From the NCBI RefSeq assembly GCF_013385825.1, contig NZ_JACAPG010000010.1, positions 1 through 64,000 on the forward strand: a stretch of 64,000 nucleotides of DNA, written 5' to 3'. The notes beneath the pieces are model-generated. The model searched no databases, was not told the DNA's origin, and was given only the letters and a program-made list of their open reading frames with translations. A program made the position numbers and the translations under genes. Shown here piece by piece: positions 35,619 to 44,647 of the stretch (positions are counted from its first letter, which is position 1; each line of letters starts with the position of its first letter). The stretch is from Pseudomonas reactans. GTDB lineage: Bacteria; Pseudomonadota; Gammaproteobacteria; Pseudomonadales; Pseudomonadaceae.

Positions 35619-36385
35619 GCCAAGCCATTCTCCAAGTGCGGGATATCTCGCTGTCGTTCAAGGGCGTCAAGGCGATCAATGCCTTGTCCTTCGAGGTGGC
35701 GCGCGGCGAGATCTGCGCGCTGATCGGTCCCAATGGTGCCGGTAAAAGCTCATTGCTCAATGTGCTCAATGGCGTATATCGCTTCGATGCCGGTGAGATC
35801 GTCTTCGAAGACCAGCACTTCCACCGCATCGACCCGCTCGGCGCCGCGCGCCGGGGCATTGGTCGCACCTTTCAGAACAACGCGCTGTTCAAGAAGATGA
35901 GCGTGCTCGACAACATTCTCACCGGTCTGTCGCGGCATATGCGCAGTAGTTTTATTGAACAAGCCCTGGGCTTGCCACGCGCACGCCGGGAAGCCGAAGT
36001 GTTCCGCCTGCGCGCCCAGGGCATTCTCGAGTTTCTTGAGTTGCAAGCTCAGCGTGATGTGCTGGTGGGCAACCTCTCTTATGGCCTGCAAAAGCGTGTC
36101 GAGTTGGGCCGGGCATTGATCGCCGGGCCCAGCCTGTTACTGCTCGACGAACCTATGGCGGGCATGAACGCTGAGGAAAAACAGGAAATGGCGCGCTTCG
36201 TCGCCGACGTGAACCGCGACCTCGGCACCACCGTGGTGTTGATCGAACACGACATGGGCGTGGTCATGGGGCTGTCCGACCACGTGGTGGTGCTCGATTA
36301 CGGGCGCAAGGTCGGCGACGGCACGCCCGCTGAAGTGCAGGCCAATCCCGAGGTGATCGCGGCCTACCTGGGGGTGGTGCACTGA
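35615..36385 (+). CDS. ABC transporter ATPase, branched-chain amino acid type (LivG-like)
   Basis: 256 aa from the ATG at 35615. Walker A GPNGAGKSS, signature LSYGLQKRVELGRAL, Walker B LLLLDEPMAGM, and the LivG-type GIGRTFQN motif. One of two ATPases for the HAAT-family importer encoded by the next four genes. Overlaps its neighbours by 4 and 1 bp. Confidence 0.92.
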   Translation: MSQAILQVRDISLSFKGVKAINALSFEVARGEICALIGPNGAGKSSLLNVLNGVYRFDAGEIVFEDQHFHRIDPLGAARRGIGRTFQNNALFKKMSVLDNILTGLSRHMRSSFIEQALGLPRARREAEVFRLRAQGILEFLELQAQRDVLVGNLSYGLQKRVELGRALIAGPSLLLLDEPMAGMNAEEKQEMARFVADVNRDLGTTVVLIEHDMGVVMGLSDHVVVLDYGRKVGDGTPAEVQANPEVIAAYLGVVH

Positions 36386-37266
36386 TGACGTTTTTCTTTG
36401 AAACCCTGCTCGGCGGTCTGCTCGCCGGCACCATGTATTCGCTGGTCGCCATCGGTTTCGTGCTGATCTATAAAGCCAGCGGCGTGTTCAACTTTGCCCA
36501 GGGCTCGATGCTGCTGTTTGCCGCGCTGACCTTCGTCAGCCTGCATGATCAGGGCGTGCCATTTGCCTTGGCGCTGCTCTTGACTGTCATCGTGATGATC
36601 ATCGGCGCCTTACTCATCGAGCGCTTGGTGTTGCGGCCGCTGGTGAACCGTTCGCAGATCACCCTGTTCATGGCCACCTTGGGCCTGTCATTCATAATCG
36701 AAGGTCTGGCCCAGGGTTTGATGGGCTCGCAAGTACGCGCCCTCGACCTGGGCATCGACGACGTGCCGCTGTTCGTCGGCCCGCTGATGCTCAGTCAATT
36801 CGACCTGATCGCCGCGGCCGCTGCGGTGGTGCTGGTGACGGTGCTGGCGCTGCTGTTCAACAAGACCCGCATTGGCGTGTCGCTGCGCGCGGTGGCGGAT
36901 GACACCACGGCGGCGCTGTCCATCGGTATCAACCTCAACCGTATCTGGCAGATCGTCTGGGCGGTCGCCGGGATTGTCGGGCTGGTGGCGGGGCTGCTGT
37001 GGGGCGCGCGCCAAGGGGTGCAGTTTTCGTTGTCGCTGGTGGTGCTCAAGGCCTTGCCGGTGCTGATCATCGGCGGGTTTACCTCGATTGGCGGGGCAAT
37101 TGTCGGCGGGTTGATCGTCGGCGCGGCGGAGAACCTGGCCGAGGTGTATATCGGCCCCTTGATCGGCGGCGGCATCACGCCGTGGTTCGCCTATGTACTG
37201 GCCTTGGCCTTCCTGTATATCCGTCCCGCCGGCCTGTTCGGCGAGCGTGCCATCGAGCGAGTCTGA
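36385..37266 (+). CDS. ABC transporter permease, LivH-like
   Basis: 293 aa with about eight membrane helices. LivH motifs LLAGTMYSLVAIGFVLIYKASGVFNFAQGSM near the start and GGFTSIGGAIVGGLIVGAAEN near the end. Forms half of the membrane channel. Confidence 0.92.
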   Translation: MTFFFETLLGGLLAGTMYSLVAIGFVLIYKASGVFNFAQGSMLLFAALTFVSLHDQGVPFALALLLTVIVMIIGALLIERLVLRPLVNRSQITLFMATLGLSFIIEGLAQGLMGSQVRALDLGIDDVPLFVGPLMLSQFDLIAAAAAVVLVTVLALLFNKTRIGVSLRAVADDTTAALSIGINLNRIWQIVWAVAGIVGLVAGLLWGARQGVQFSLSLVVLKALPVLIIGGFTSIGGAIVGGLIVGAAENLAEVYIGPLIGGGITPWFAYVLALAFLYIRPAGLFGERAIERV

Positions 37267-37270
37267 AACC

Positions 37271-38320
37271 ATGTCGATTCCCGTTGTTCAAGACACCGCG
37301 CCGTTGCTGCTGATCCAGCGGCGCATTCCCTGGGGGCTGATTGGCCTGTTGGCGCTGGCCTTTGTCGTGGTGCCGCTGTGGGGCAATGACTATTGGCTCA
37401 ATGCGATTCTGATCCCCTTTTTAGTGCTGTCCTTGGCCGGGCTGGGCTTGAACCTGCTCACCGGCTACACCGGGCAAACCTCGGTGGGGGCCGCGGGTTT
37501 CATGGCTGTTGGCGCATTTGCCACTTACGGTTTTTTACTGCGCCTGCCGGAGCTGGGCTTGCCGGTGGCGCTGCTCGGCGGCGGGATTATCAGCGCGTTG
37601 GTTGGCCTGCTGTTCGGCCTGCCCAGCTCGCGGATCAAGGGCTTCTACCTGATGGTCACCACTTTGGCCGCACAGTTTTTCCTGGAGTGGCTGTTCGTCA
37701 AATTCCCCTGGTTCTACAACTACGGCTCGTCCGGGACCATCTCCGCGCCGAAGCTTGCGCTGTTCGGCCACGACCTCAACACGCCGCTGGGCCGTTACCT
37801 GCTGACGTTGGTCACGGTGCTGCTGCTGACCTGGACCGCGATTAACCTGGTGCGCAGCCAGGTCGGGCGCAACTGGATGGCGATCCGCGACATGGACACC
37901 GCCGCCGCCGTGGTCGGCATTCCGGTGGTGCGCTACAAGCGCCTGGCGTTTGCAGTCAGCTCGTTTTACCTCGGCATCGCCGGCGCGCTGTGGGCCTTTG
38001 CCTACCTGGGTACGGCCAGCGCCAGCAGCTTCGACATCAATCGTTCATTCCAGATCCTGTTCATCATCATTATCGGCGGCATGGGCAGCATTGCCGGCAA
38101 CTTTGTCGGTGCGGCCTTCATCAGTTTGTTGCCGATCTTCCTCAGCCACGCCGGGCAGGCGCTGTTTGGCGGTTCGGTGGATGCGGGGCAGTTGCAGAAC
38201 TTGCAGAAAATCATCTTTGGCGTGTTGATCATCGTGTTCCTGATCAAGGAACCCGAGGGCTTGATTCGCCTGTTGCACAACCTGCGTGACCGTGTGCGGC
38301 AGTGGCCGCTGCGTTTCTAA
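37271..38320 (+). CDS. ABC transporter permease, LivM-like
   Basis: 349 aa from the ATG at 37271; an upstream in-frame ATG lies inside livH and was not used. LivM motifs: LNLLTGYTGQTSVGAAGFMAVGAFATY and RDMDTAAAVVGIPVVRYKRLAFAVSSFYLGIAGAL. The other channel half; four bases separate it from livH. Confidence 0.92.
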   Translation: MSIPVVQDTAPLLLIQRRIPWGLIGLLALAFVVVPLWGNDYWLNAILIPFLVLSLAGLGLNLLTGYTGQTSVGAAGFMAVGAFATYGFLLRLPELGLPVALLGGGIISALVGLLFGLPSSRIKGFYLMVTTLAAQFFLEWLFVKFPWFYNYGSSGTISAPKLALFGHDLNTPLGRYLLTLVTVLLLTWTAINLVRSQVGRNWMAIRDMDTAAAVVGIPVVRYKRLAFAVSSFYLGIAGALWAFAYLGTASASSFDINRSFQILFIIIIGGMGSIAGNFVGAAFISLLPIFLSHAGQALFGGSVDAGQLQNLQKIIFGVLIIVFLIKEPEGLIRLLHNLRDRVRQWPLRF

Positions 38321-38341
38321 CATTCCCTCAAGAGAATTCCC

Positions 38342-39682
38342 ATGCGTGCATCCTTGAAACATTCCCTGGTCGGCGCTGCATTTGCGCTGGCCGCCCTGGC
38401 CGGTGCTGTTCCCCAGGCGATGGCCTCGCCGGACCAGCAATTCATTCCCCTGGCCACCTACCGCGTCGGCGCCTATGCCTCCAGCGGCGTGCAGGTGTGG
38501 GCCGGGATGATCGACTACCTGCGCTACATCAACGAGGTCGAAGGCGGCATTAACGGCGTCAAGTTGGTGTGGCAGGAGTGCGAGACGGAGTGGACGGCGG
38601 AGAAGGGCATCGAGTGCTACGAGCGCTTCAAGAATGGCCTGGATGGCGCGCCGGTCGCGGTGTACCAGCCCAACGGCGCACCGGCGGCGTATGCGCTGAG
38701 CGAGCGCGCGGAAGTGGACAAGATCCCGCTGATCACCCTCGGCTACGGCCGCACCGAAGCCACCGACGGCACCGTGTTCCCCTACAACTTCCCGGTGATG
38801 CTGACCTTCTACAGCGAAGCATCGACCCTGGTGAACTACATCGCCCAGCGTGAAGGCGGGTTCGACAAGCTCAAGGGCCAGAAAATCGCCACGGTCTACC
38901 ACGACTCGGCCTATGGCCGCGAAACCCTCGGCCCGCTGAAATTGCTGGCGGAAAAGTACGGCTTTGAAAACATCCAGATCCCGGTGGCCGACCCTGGCAA
39001 CGAACAGTCCGCGCAATGGCGCCAGGTGCGCCAGGCCAACCCGGACTGGGTGTTCCTGCGCACCTGGGGCGTCTCCACCCCGGTGGCGGTGAAGACTGCC
39101 GCGCGCTTCGGTTTTCCGGTGGATCACATCATCGGCGACATCTGGGCCAGTTCCAGCGAAGACGTCTTGCCTGCCGGTGCCGCCGCCAAAGGCTACCTGG
39201 CACTCACGCCGTACCCGGCGGGTGCCGACTTCGAAATCCACAAGCGCCTCAAGCAGTACATCCTCGACAAGGGCCACAGCGACCTCAAGGACCTGAAGAA
39301 CTTCGGCAGCGTCTACTACAACTCCGGCCTGGTGAACGCCGCCGTGGCGGTGGAAGCGATCCGCACCGGCCAGGCCAAGTTCGGCAAGCGTCCGCTGAAT
39401 GGCGAAGAGGGCCGCTGGGGCCTGGAACACCTGAACATCGACGACGCCCGCTTGAAAGACATGGGCTACTTGGGGCTGATGCAGAACCTCAAGCTGTCGT
39501 GCCGCGACCACGAAGGCGGCGGCTCGGCGCGGGTGCAGCAGTGGGATGGCGCCAACTGGACGCTGATCAGCGAGTGGATCGCCGCCGACCGCGCGCTGCT
39601 GCGACCATTGATCGATGAAAAGTCCGCCGCCTTCGCCAAGGAAAAAGGCCTGACGCCACGCACCTGCACCGGGGATGAATAA
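38342..39682 (+). CDS. Periplasmic substrate-binding protein of the LivJ/K family
   Basis: 446 aa, longer than classical LivK (about 370). Signal peptide ends at QAMA|SPD. Two-lobed periplasmic-binding fold with YQPNGAPAAYALSERAEVDKIPLIT and VKTAARFGFPVDHIIG. Ligand unknown: close relatives carry branched-chain amino acids, amides, urea or aromatic acids. The acyl-CoA-synthetase-like gene in the operon suggests a carboxylic acid, but that enzyme looks inactive. Confidence 0.88.
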   Translation: MRASLKHSLVGAAFALAALAGAVPQAMASPDQQFIPLATYRVGAYASSGVQVWAGMIDYLRYINEVEGGINGVKLVWQECETEWTAEKGIECYERFKNGLDGAPVAVYQPNGAPAAYALSERAEVDKIPLITLGYGRTEATDGTVFPYNFPVMLTFYSEASTLVNYIAQREGGFDKLKGQKIATVYHDSAYGRETLGPLKLLAEKYGFENIQIPVADPGNEQSAQWRQVRQANPDWVFLRTWGVSTPVAVKTAARFGFPVDHIIGDIWASSSEDVLPAGAAAKGYLALTPYPAGADFEIHKRLKQYILDKGHSDLKDLKNFGSVYYNSGLVNAAVAVEAIRTGQAKFGKRPLNGEEGRWGLEHLNIDDARLKDMGYLGLMQNLKLSCRDHEGGGSARVQQWDGANWTLISEWIAADRALLRPLIDEKSAAFAKEKGLTPRTCTGDE

Positions 39683-39685
39683 ACC

Positions 39686-40453
39686 ATGAGCCAGCCCGCC
39701 GCTGAATCCGCCAGCCCTTCACTGTTGACGGTCAACGATATCGAAGTGATCTACGACGGCGCGATCCTCGCGGTGGCCGGGGTGTCGCTGAGCGTGCCCA
39801 AAGGTGCCATCGTCGCCTTGCTCGGTGCCAATGGCGCCGGCAAGAGCACCACGCTCAAGGCGATCTCGGGGTTGGTACGCGCCGAGCGGGCCGAGGTCAG
39901 CCGGGGCGTGATCGAATACGCAGGCCTGGACCTGGCCGGTGTCGATCCCAGCCAGCGCGTGCGAAAGGGCATGGTCCATGTGCTGGAAGGCCGTCATGTG
40001 TTCGGCCAGCTCACGGTGGAAGACAACCTGCGCAGCGGCGGCTTCGTGCGGCGTTTGAGCCGCAAGGACATGGAACAGGACCTGGAGCGCCTGTACGCCT
40101 GGTTCCCAAGGCTCAAGACCAAGCGCCACACCCGCGCCGGGCTCACCTCGGGCGGCGAGCAGCAGATGGTCGCCATCGGCCGGGCGTTGATGACCCGTCC
40201 TACGTTGGTACTGCTCGACGAGCCGTCCATGGGGTTGGCGCCTATGATCGTGCAGGAGATTTTCGAGATCATCGCGCAGCTCAATCGTGAGCAGCAGGTG
40301 AGCTTCCTGATCGCCGAGCAGAACATCAATGTTGCACTGAACTATGCGTCCCACGGCTACGTATTGGATACTGGCCGCGTGGCCTTGAGTGGCAGCGCCG
40401 CTGAGCTGTTGGCGCGGGGCGACTTGCATGACATTTACCTGGGCAAACAGTAA
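39686..40453 (+). CDS. ABC transporter ATPase, LivF-like
   Basis: 255 aa. Walker A GANGAGKST, signature LTSGGEQQMVAIGRAL, Walker B LVLLDEPSMGLAP and the LivF-type RVRKGMVHVLEGRHVF. Second ATPase of the importer, 3 bp after the binding-protein gene. Confidence 0.92.
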   Translation: MSQPAAESASPSLLTVNDIEVIYDGAILAVAGVSLSVPKGAIVALLGANGAGKSTTLKAISGLVRAERAEVSRGVIEYAGLDLAGVDPSQRVRKGMVHVLEGRHVFGQLTVEDNLRSGGFVRRLSRKDMEQDLERLYAWFPRLKTKRHTRAGLTSGGEQQMVAIGRALMTRPTLVLLDEPSMGLAPMIVQEIFEIIAQLNREQQVSFLIAEQNINVALNYASHGYVLDTGRVALSGSAAELLARGDLHDIYLGKQ

Positions 40454-40465
40454 GGGCGACTCTGC

Positions 40466-41857
40466 ATGACTGAATCCATCCGCAACGCTGATGTACTGAT
40501 CATCGGTGGCGGCCTGAGCGGCACGATGCTGGCGGTGCAACTGCTGCGCCTGCCGGGTCGGCGCCGGATCCTGGTGATCGAGCCGCGCGCCGAACTCGGC
40601 CGGGGCGAGGCCTACAGTGCTGTCGAACTGGGCCACACCCTGAACGGCAACGCGGCGCGCATGAGTGTCGACCCGGACAATGCCGACGATTTGACTCAAT
40701 GGCTCACCGACTACATTGGCGCTGGCGGCTGGCCTGAGTCGGACCAGCAGCACGTGCCGATCAGCGAACTGTTCCCGCCGCGCGAGATATTTGGTCTGTA
40801 TGCCCAGCAGCGCTTGGCAGAGGCGAAGGCGCAGTCAGCTTCCAGCGTCGAGCATGTGCGCGGCGAAGTGGTTGACCTGCAAGTGGACGAAGCCTCGGCG
40901 CTGCTCACCCTTGATAACGGCCGGCAGCTGCGCGGCGGGTGTGCGGTACTGGCCACCGGTATGTTCCCTGCGGCGCGTACGCCACAGACCGAGTCCAGCG
41001 GGTTGAACGCGGCGGCGGTGGACCCTTGGGACGTAAAAGCAATGACCCGAATTGACCCGCTAGCGCCGGTGCTGATCATCGGTTCCGGGCTGACCATGGT
41101 CGACGCGGTGGTGTCCCTGGAACAGGCCGGGCATCGCGGGCCCATCGAGATTTTCTCGCGCCATGGCCTGCTGCCCCATATGCGTCGACAGCCGCCGAGC
41201 TGGGTGGATTTTCTCGGCGAAGACCACAGGCTGCGCAGCCCCTTGCAATTGCTGCGCGAGGTGCGTCGTCAATGCCGGCTTGCGCAAGCGCAGGGCATTG
41301 ATTGGCAGTCGCCGCTGGACACGGTGCGTGCGCATATCAGCCGCCTGTGGAGCCAGGCCAGTGAGCGTGAAAAGCGCCAGTTCGTGCGCCATGTACGGCC
41401 GTGGTGGGAAAGCCACCACCACCGTTCGCCGCCGTTGAGCGCGCAGTTGGTGGTGCGATTGCATGAAGAAGGACGGTTGCGGATTCGGGCGGCGTCGTTC
41501 AAAGGCCTGGAACCTTCGGTCGAGGGCGTGACCATTGGTGTGCGTTACCGAGGCGAGCAGGCGGTGAAGCGGGTTTGCGGCGCGGCCCTGATCAACTCCA
41601 GCGGTATCGAATACGACTGGCGCCGCGTGGCCCGGCCGTTGCCCCAGCAGTTGCTCAAGCGTGGGCTGATCCAGCCTGGGCCGTTGGCGTTGGGGATTGC
41701 GGCGGATGTTTCGGGGGCGGTGGTGGATGCTCAGGGGCAGGTCAGCCAGCGCTTGTTCGCCATGGGGCCGCCGTTACGGGGGATGTGGTGGGAAAGCACG
41801 GCGGTAACCGATGTGGCGTTGCAGGCCAAGGCACTGGCTGCACAACTCACCCTGTAG
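40466..41857 (+). CDS. FAD/NAD(P)-binding protein
   Basis: 463 aa. Dinucleotide-binding motif GGGLSGTMLAVQLL near residue 13 and a second nucleotide motif GSGLTMVDAVVSL (about 205). The family (NAD_binding_9-like, HpyO-type) includes hydroxylases and uncharacterised oxidoreductases. Last gene of the transporter operon, 12 bp after livF, so it may act on the imported compound. Its TAG stop is part of the downstream REP element. Confidence 0.82.
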   Translation: MTESIRNADVLIIGGGLSGTMLAVQLLRLPGRRRILVIEPRAELGRGEAYSAVELGHTLNGNAARMSVDPDNADDLTQWLTDYIGAGGWPESDQQHVPISELFPPREIFGLYAQQRLAEAKAQSASSVEHVRGEVVDLQVDEASALLTLDNGRQLRGGCAVLATGMFPAARTPQTESSGLNAAAVDPWDVKAMTRIDPLAPVLIIGSGLTMVDAVVSLEQAGHRGPIEIFSRHGLLPHMRRQPPSWVDFLGEDHRLRSPLQLLREVRRQCRLAQAQGIDWQSPLDTVRAHISRLWSQASEREKRQFVRHVRPWWESHHHRSPPLSAQLVVRLHEEGRLRIRAASFKGLEPSVEGVTIGVRYRGEQAVKRVCGAALINSSGIEYDWRRVARPLPQQLLKRGLIQPGPLALGIAADVSGAVVDAQGQVSQRLFAMGPPLRGMWWESTAVTDVALQAKALAAQLTL

Positions 41858-41937
41858 GAGCCGGCTTGCCGGCGATGGCGGCCTTGAATATTGCAATGAT
41901 CTCAAGGGCCTCATCGCCGGCAAGCCGGCTCCTACAG
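41854..41937. repeat. REP pair supplying stop codons to two convergent genes
   Basis: GTAGGAGCCGGCTTGCCGGC (left) and GCCGGCAAGCCGGCTCCTACAG (right). The left GTAG provides the TAG of the FAD-protein gene (41855-41857). The mirrored CTAC provides the TAG of the adaptor gene on the minus strand (41932-41934). Confidence 0.92.
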
Positions 41938-43179
41938 GGGATGGGTGCTCACGAAACCGGGCTTCAGGCCGAAGACCTCGACGCCTAGGGCGGTCGATTG
42001 CCCGGTCGTCACCTTCACCCGCTCCACCGGTTTATCCATCGCTTCCCTGTATTCCACCGTCATGTCCGGCCCTATCGCCTGGCTCGGAATCACCATCGCC
42101 TGCGCATTGTTGTAAGTCACGATGGTCAAGCGCGCACTCATCCCCAGTCGCACCCGTTGCAACTGCTGCGGCGTGAGCTTGGGGATCGACAAGGTCACCG
42201 GAAACTGCGCACTGCCCTGGCTGTCACTGGCAATCGCCAAGCCGCTCACCACGCTGACCGTGCCACTCAGCCGCTCGCCGTCAAACCCATCCCCCAGCAC
42301 TTCCACCGCCTGGCCTTGATGCAACTGGTTGATGTCCAGCTCCGAGACTTTGGCGACGATTTTAAGCCGTTCGATGTTCGCCAGGCCAAACAGCACCTGA
42401 CCCTGGCTGACCTTGCTGCCGGCCTGTACCGGGGCGGTGTTGTTGCCGCTGCCCTGAGTTGAAGTATTGCCGGGCGGCGGCACCACGATGCCGGAGAACG
42501 GCGCCTTGACTTCCTGGCCGTCGAGCAGCTTGTGCAGGGCGTCGTATTTCACCGTGGCATTGGTCAGTTCCATGTCGGCGATCTGGCGGTACTCGCCCTT
42601 GCCCTGGTCGAGGGCCTGTTGCAGTTCGCTGCGGGCGGAGGCGAGGTCCAGTTGTTGCTGCTGGGTCTGCTGCTTGAGGTCATCCAGCTCGTTGCGCGGG
42701 ATGATGCCGCGCTGGAACAGGTTTTCGCTTTCGGTCAGTTTGCGCTGGGTGTTGCTGGCGGTCATTTCGAGGGTGCGCAAGGCACGGCGCGCGCGGCTGA
42801 CGGTGGGGCCGTTGTCCCAGTCCTGCATTTCCTGCACGGTACGCCGGGCCCTGAGTTGGACGGAGAGGGCGTCGCGCAATTGCACCTCCAAGGTGGCCGG
42901 GTCCATGCGCAGCAACACCTGGCCGGCCTCGACCCTTTGGCCTTGCTCCACCAGGTTGGCTTGCACGTTGCCGTCGAACGGCGCTGTGAGGGTGATGGTG
43001 GTGTCGGGCTCGATCTTGCCCACCAGGCCGATCTGGTGCACCAGCGCGTCGGGCTGGACGGCCTGCCACTGCTCGGGAATTCCGGCCGGATCGGAGGCCG
43101 GGCTGCGCAAGGCCAGGCCCGCGCTGCCCAGCAACAGGATGAGTACGGCGCCCAGCAGGCGTTTCTGATTAGTAGTCAT
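41932..43179 (-). CDS. Membrane-fusion protein of an ABC-type efflux pump (MacA-like)
   Basis: 415 aa. N-terminal membrane anchor (LLGAVLILLLGSAGLAL), lipoyl-like half motifs (TLTAPFDGNVQANLVEQGQRVEAGQVLLRMD), a long coiled-coil hairpin (about 110-215) and beta-barrel domain. It bridges the MacB-like permease and the TolC-type channel. Last gene of the operon, overlapping the channel gene by 11 bp. The stop lies in the REP element. Confidence 0.88.
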   Translation of the reverse strand: MTTNQKRLLGAVLILLLGSAGLALRSPASDPAGIPEQWQAVQPDALVHQIGLVGKIEPDTTITLTAPFDGNVQANLVEQGQRVEAGQVLLRMDPATLEVQLRDALSVQLRARRTVQEMQDWDNGPTVSRARRALRTLEMTASNTQRKLTESENLFQRGIIPRNELDDLKQQTQQQQLDLASARSELQQALDQGKGEYRQIADMELTNATVKYDALHKLLDGQEVKAPFSGIVVPPPGNTSTQGSGNNTAPVQAGSKVSQGQVLFGLANIERLKIVAKVSELDINQLHQGQAVEVLGDGFDGERLSGTVSVVSGLAIASDSQGSAQFPVTLSIPKLTPQQLQRVRLGMSARLTIVTYNNAQAMVIPSQAIGPDMTVEYREAMDKPVERVKVTTGQSTALGVEVFGLKPGFVSTHPL

Positions 43180-44647
43180 TGAGGGCGATTTCCCAACTTT
43201 CCAGCGTCATGCCCAGGGTCAAGTCGAGCTGGGTCTGGGCGTTCAAATAAGCGATCAGCGCATTGAGCTGTGCGTTTTCGGCGTTGCGTAAGTCGGTCTC
43301 GAAACTCAGCACCTGGAAGTTGGTGGAGCGTCCGGCGCTGAGTTTTTCCCGCTCGATCTCGATCTTGCGCCGCGACAGCTCCACGGCACGCTGGGAGATT
43401 TCATATTGTCGCCAGCGGGTGCCAAGGTCGCGCACCACGTTGTTGACGCTGCGCTCCAGCTCCTGGCGCGCATCGGTGATACGGATCTCCTGATCCTCCA
43501 CATTCACCCGCGCACGCACTTCAGCCTGGCGCGTGCTGATGTCGCCGATGGGGATTTGCACCTGCACCCCGGCGTAGCTATCCCAGGTTCGGTTGTTGGT
43601 ACGGCCGGCGTCGTTGTCGGTGTTGGCCCGTATCTGGTTGGCACCGGCCACCAGGTCCACCTGCCAGCGCCCGGAGTCCTTGGCGATCACCAGGTTCAGG
43701 TCGGCCTGTTGGGTGCCGAGTAAAGCGGCCAGGTATTCCGGCTGCTGGGTCTGCGCGAGGTTGAAGGCCTGGCGCTTGTCGACCTGCACGGGCTGGGCCT
43801 CCAGGGCTTCGGTGGCGCGAACCGGCGTGGACAGGTCCAGGGCCAACAGACGCAGCAGGGCCAGGCGGCTGGTGTCCAGTTGGTTCTGTGCTTCTTCCAC
43901 GCCCAGTTGCTGGGTGGCGATATCGGCTTCGGTCTGCACGATTTCGAACTCCGCCATGCGCCCGGCATTGATCAGCGCCTTGTTCACTTCCAACAAGGTG
44001 CCGGAGCGCTTGAGGGCATCCTGCACGATGCTCAGTTGCTGCTGGGCGCGCAACAGTTCGCGGTAAGTGGCGATGATCTGGCTGATGGTTTGCGCCACGG
44101 TGGCCTTGAGGTTCAGGCGGTTGGCCTGTTCCGACAGGCGCGACAGGCGCAGCGGCGCGGTGGTGGCGTCCCAGCCGGCGCCACGCAACAGCGGTTGGAT
44201 GATCGCCAGGTCGAGGCCGTCGCTGCGGTAGCGGCCGGCGCGGTCAGCGGTGTTCAGTTGCTGGGTCCAGGCCATGCTCAGGCGCGTGCCGTATTCACTG
44301 AGCAGGCTGGTGGCCGGCGCGAGGTTGGCATTGCGTGTGTTGTCGGCGGAGCCACGGTTGGTGCGGTAATAACTGTTGAGGGTGAGCTTGGGGTTGAACA
44401 CATCTTCGGCCACCCGCAGGTCGAATTTCTGCGCCACCCGTTGCAGGTAGGCGCTGCGGATCGCCGGGTTGTTGCGCAAGCCAAGGTACACCGCATCGCC
44501 CAGTGTCAGGCGGGTGACCTGAGCATTCAACGAGACGCTGCGGTCATAGCCGCTACGGGTGCTACTGGGCGCCGATGGCTTGATCACCACGTCGGCGGCC
44601 GTGCCGGGCAGGCTGACGAATGCGAGCAGCCAGAGCCATTTATTCAT
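43169..44647 (-). CDS. TolC-family outer-membrane channel of the efflux operon
   Basis: 492 aa from the ATG at 44647, which begins within the last codons of the permease gene; the longer upstream frame is antisense-like and lacks a signal peptide. Signal peptide MNKWLWLLAFVSLPGTAA is followed by two outer-membrane-efflux repeats (about 60-260 and 290-480). No lipobox. It completes the tripartite pump. Confidence 0.87.
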   Translation of the reverse strand: MNKWLWLLAFVSLPGTAADVVIKPSAPSSTRSGYDRSVSLNAQVTRLTLGDAVYLGLRNNPAIRSAYLQRVAQKFDLRVAEDVFNPKLTLNSYYRTNRGSADNTRNANLAPATSLLSEYGTRLSMAWTQQLNTADRAGRYRSDGLDLAIIQPLLRGAGWDATTAPLRLSRLSEQANRLNLKATVAQTISQIIATYRELLRAQQQLSIVQDALKRSGTLLEVNKALINAGRMAEFEIVQTEADIATQQLGVEEAQNQLDTSRLALLRLLALDLSTPVRATEALEAQPVQVDKRQAFNLAQTQQPEYLAALLGTQQADLNLVIAKDSGRWQVDLVAGANQIRANTDNDAGRTNNRTWDSYAGVQVQIPIGDISTRQAEVRARVNVEDQEIRITDARQELERSVNNVVRDLGTRWRQYEISQRAVELSRRKIEIEREKLSAGRSTNFQVLSFETDLRNAENAQLNALIAYLNAQTQLDLTLGMTLESWEIALNDY

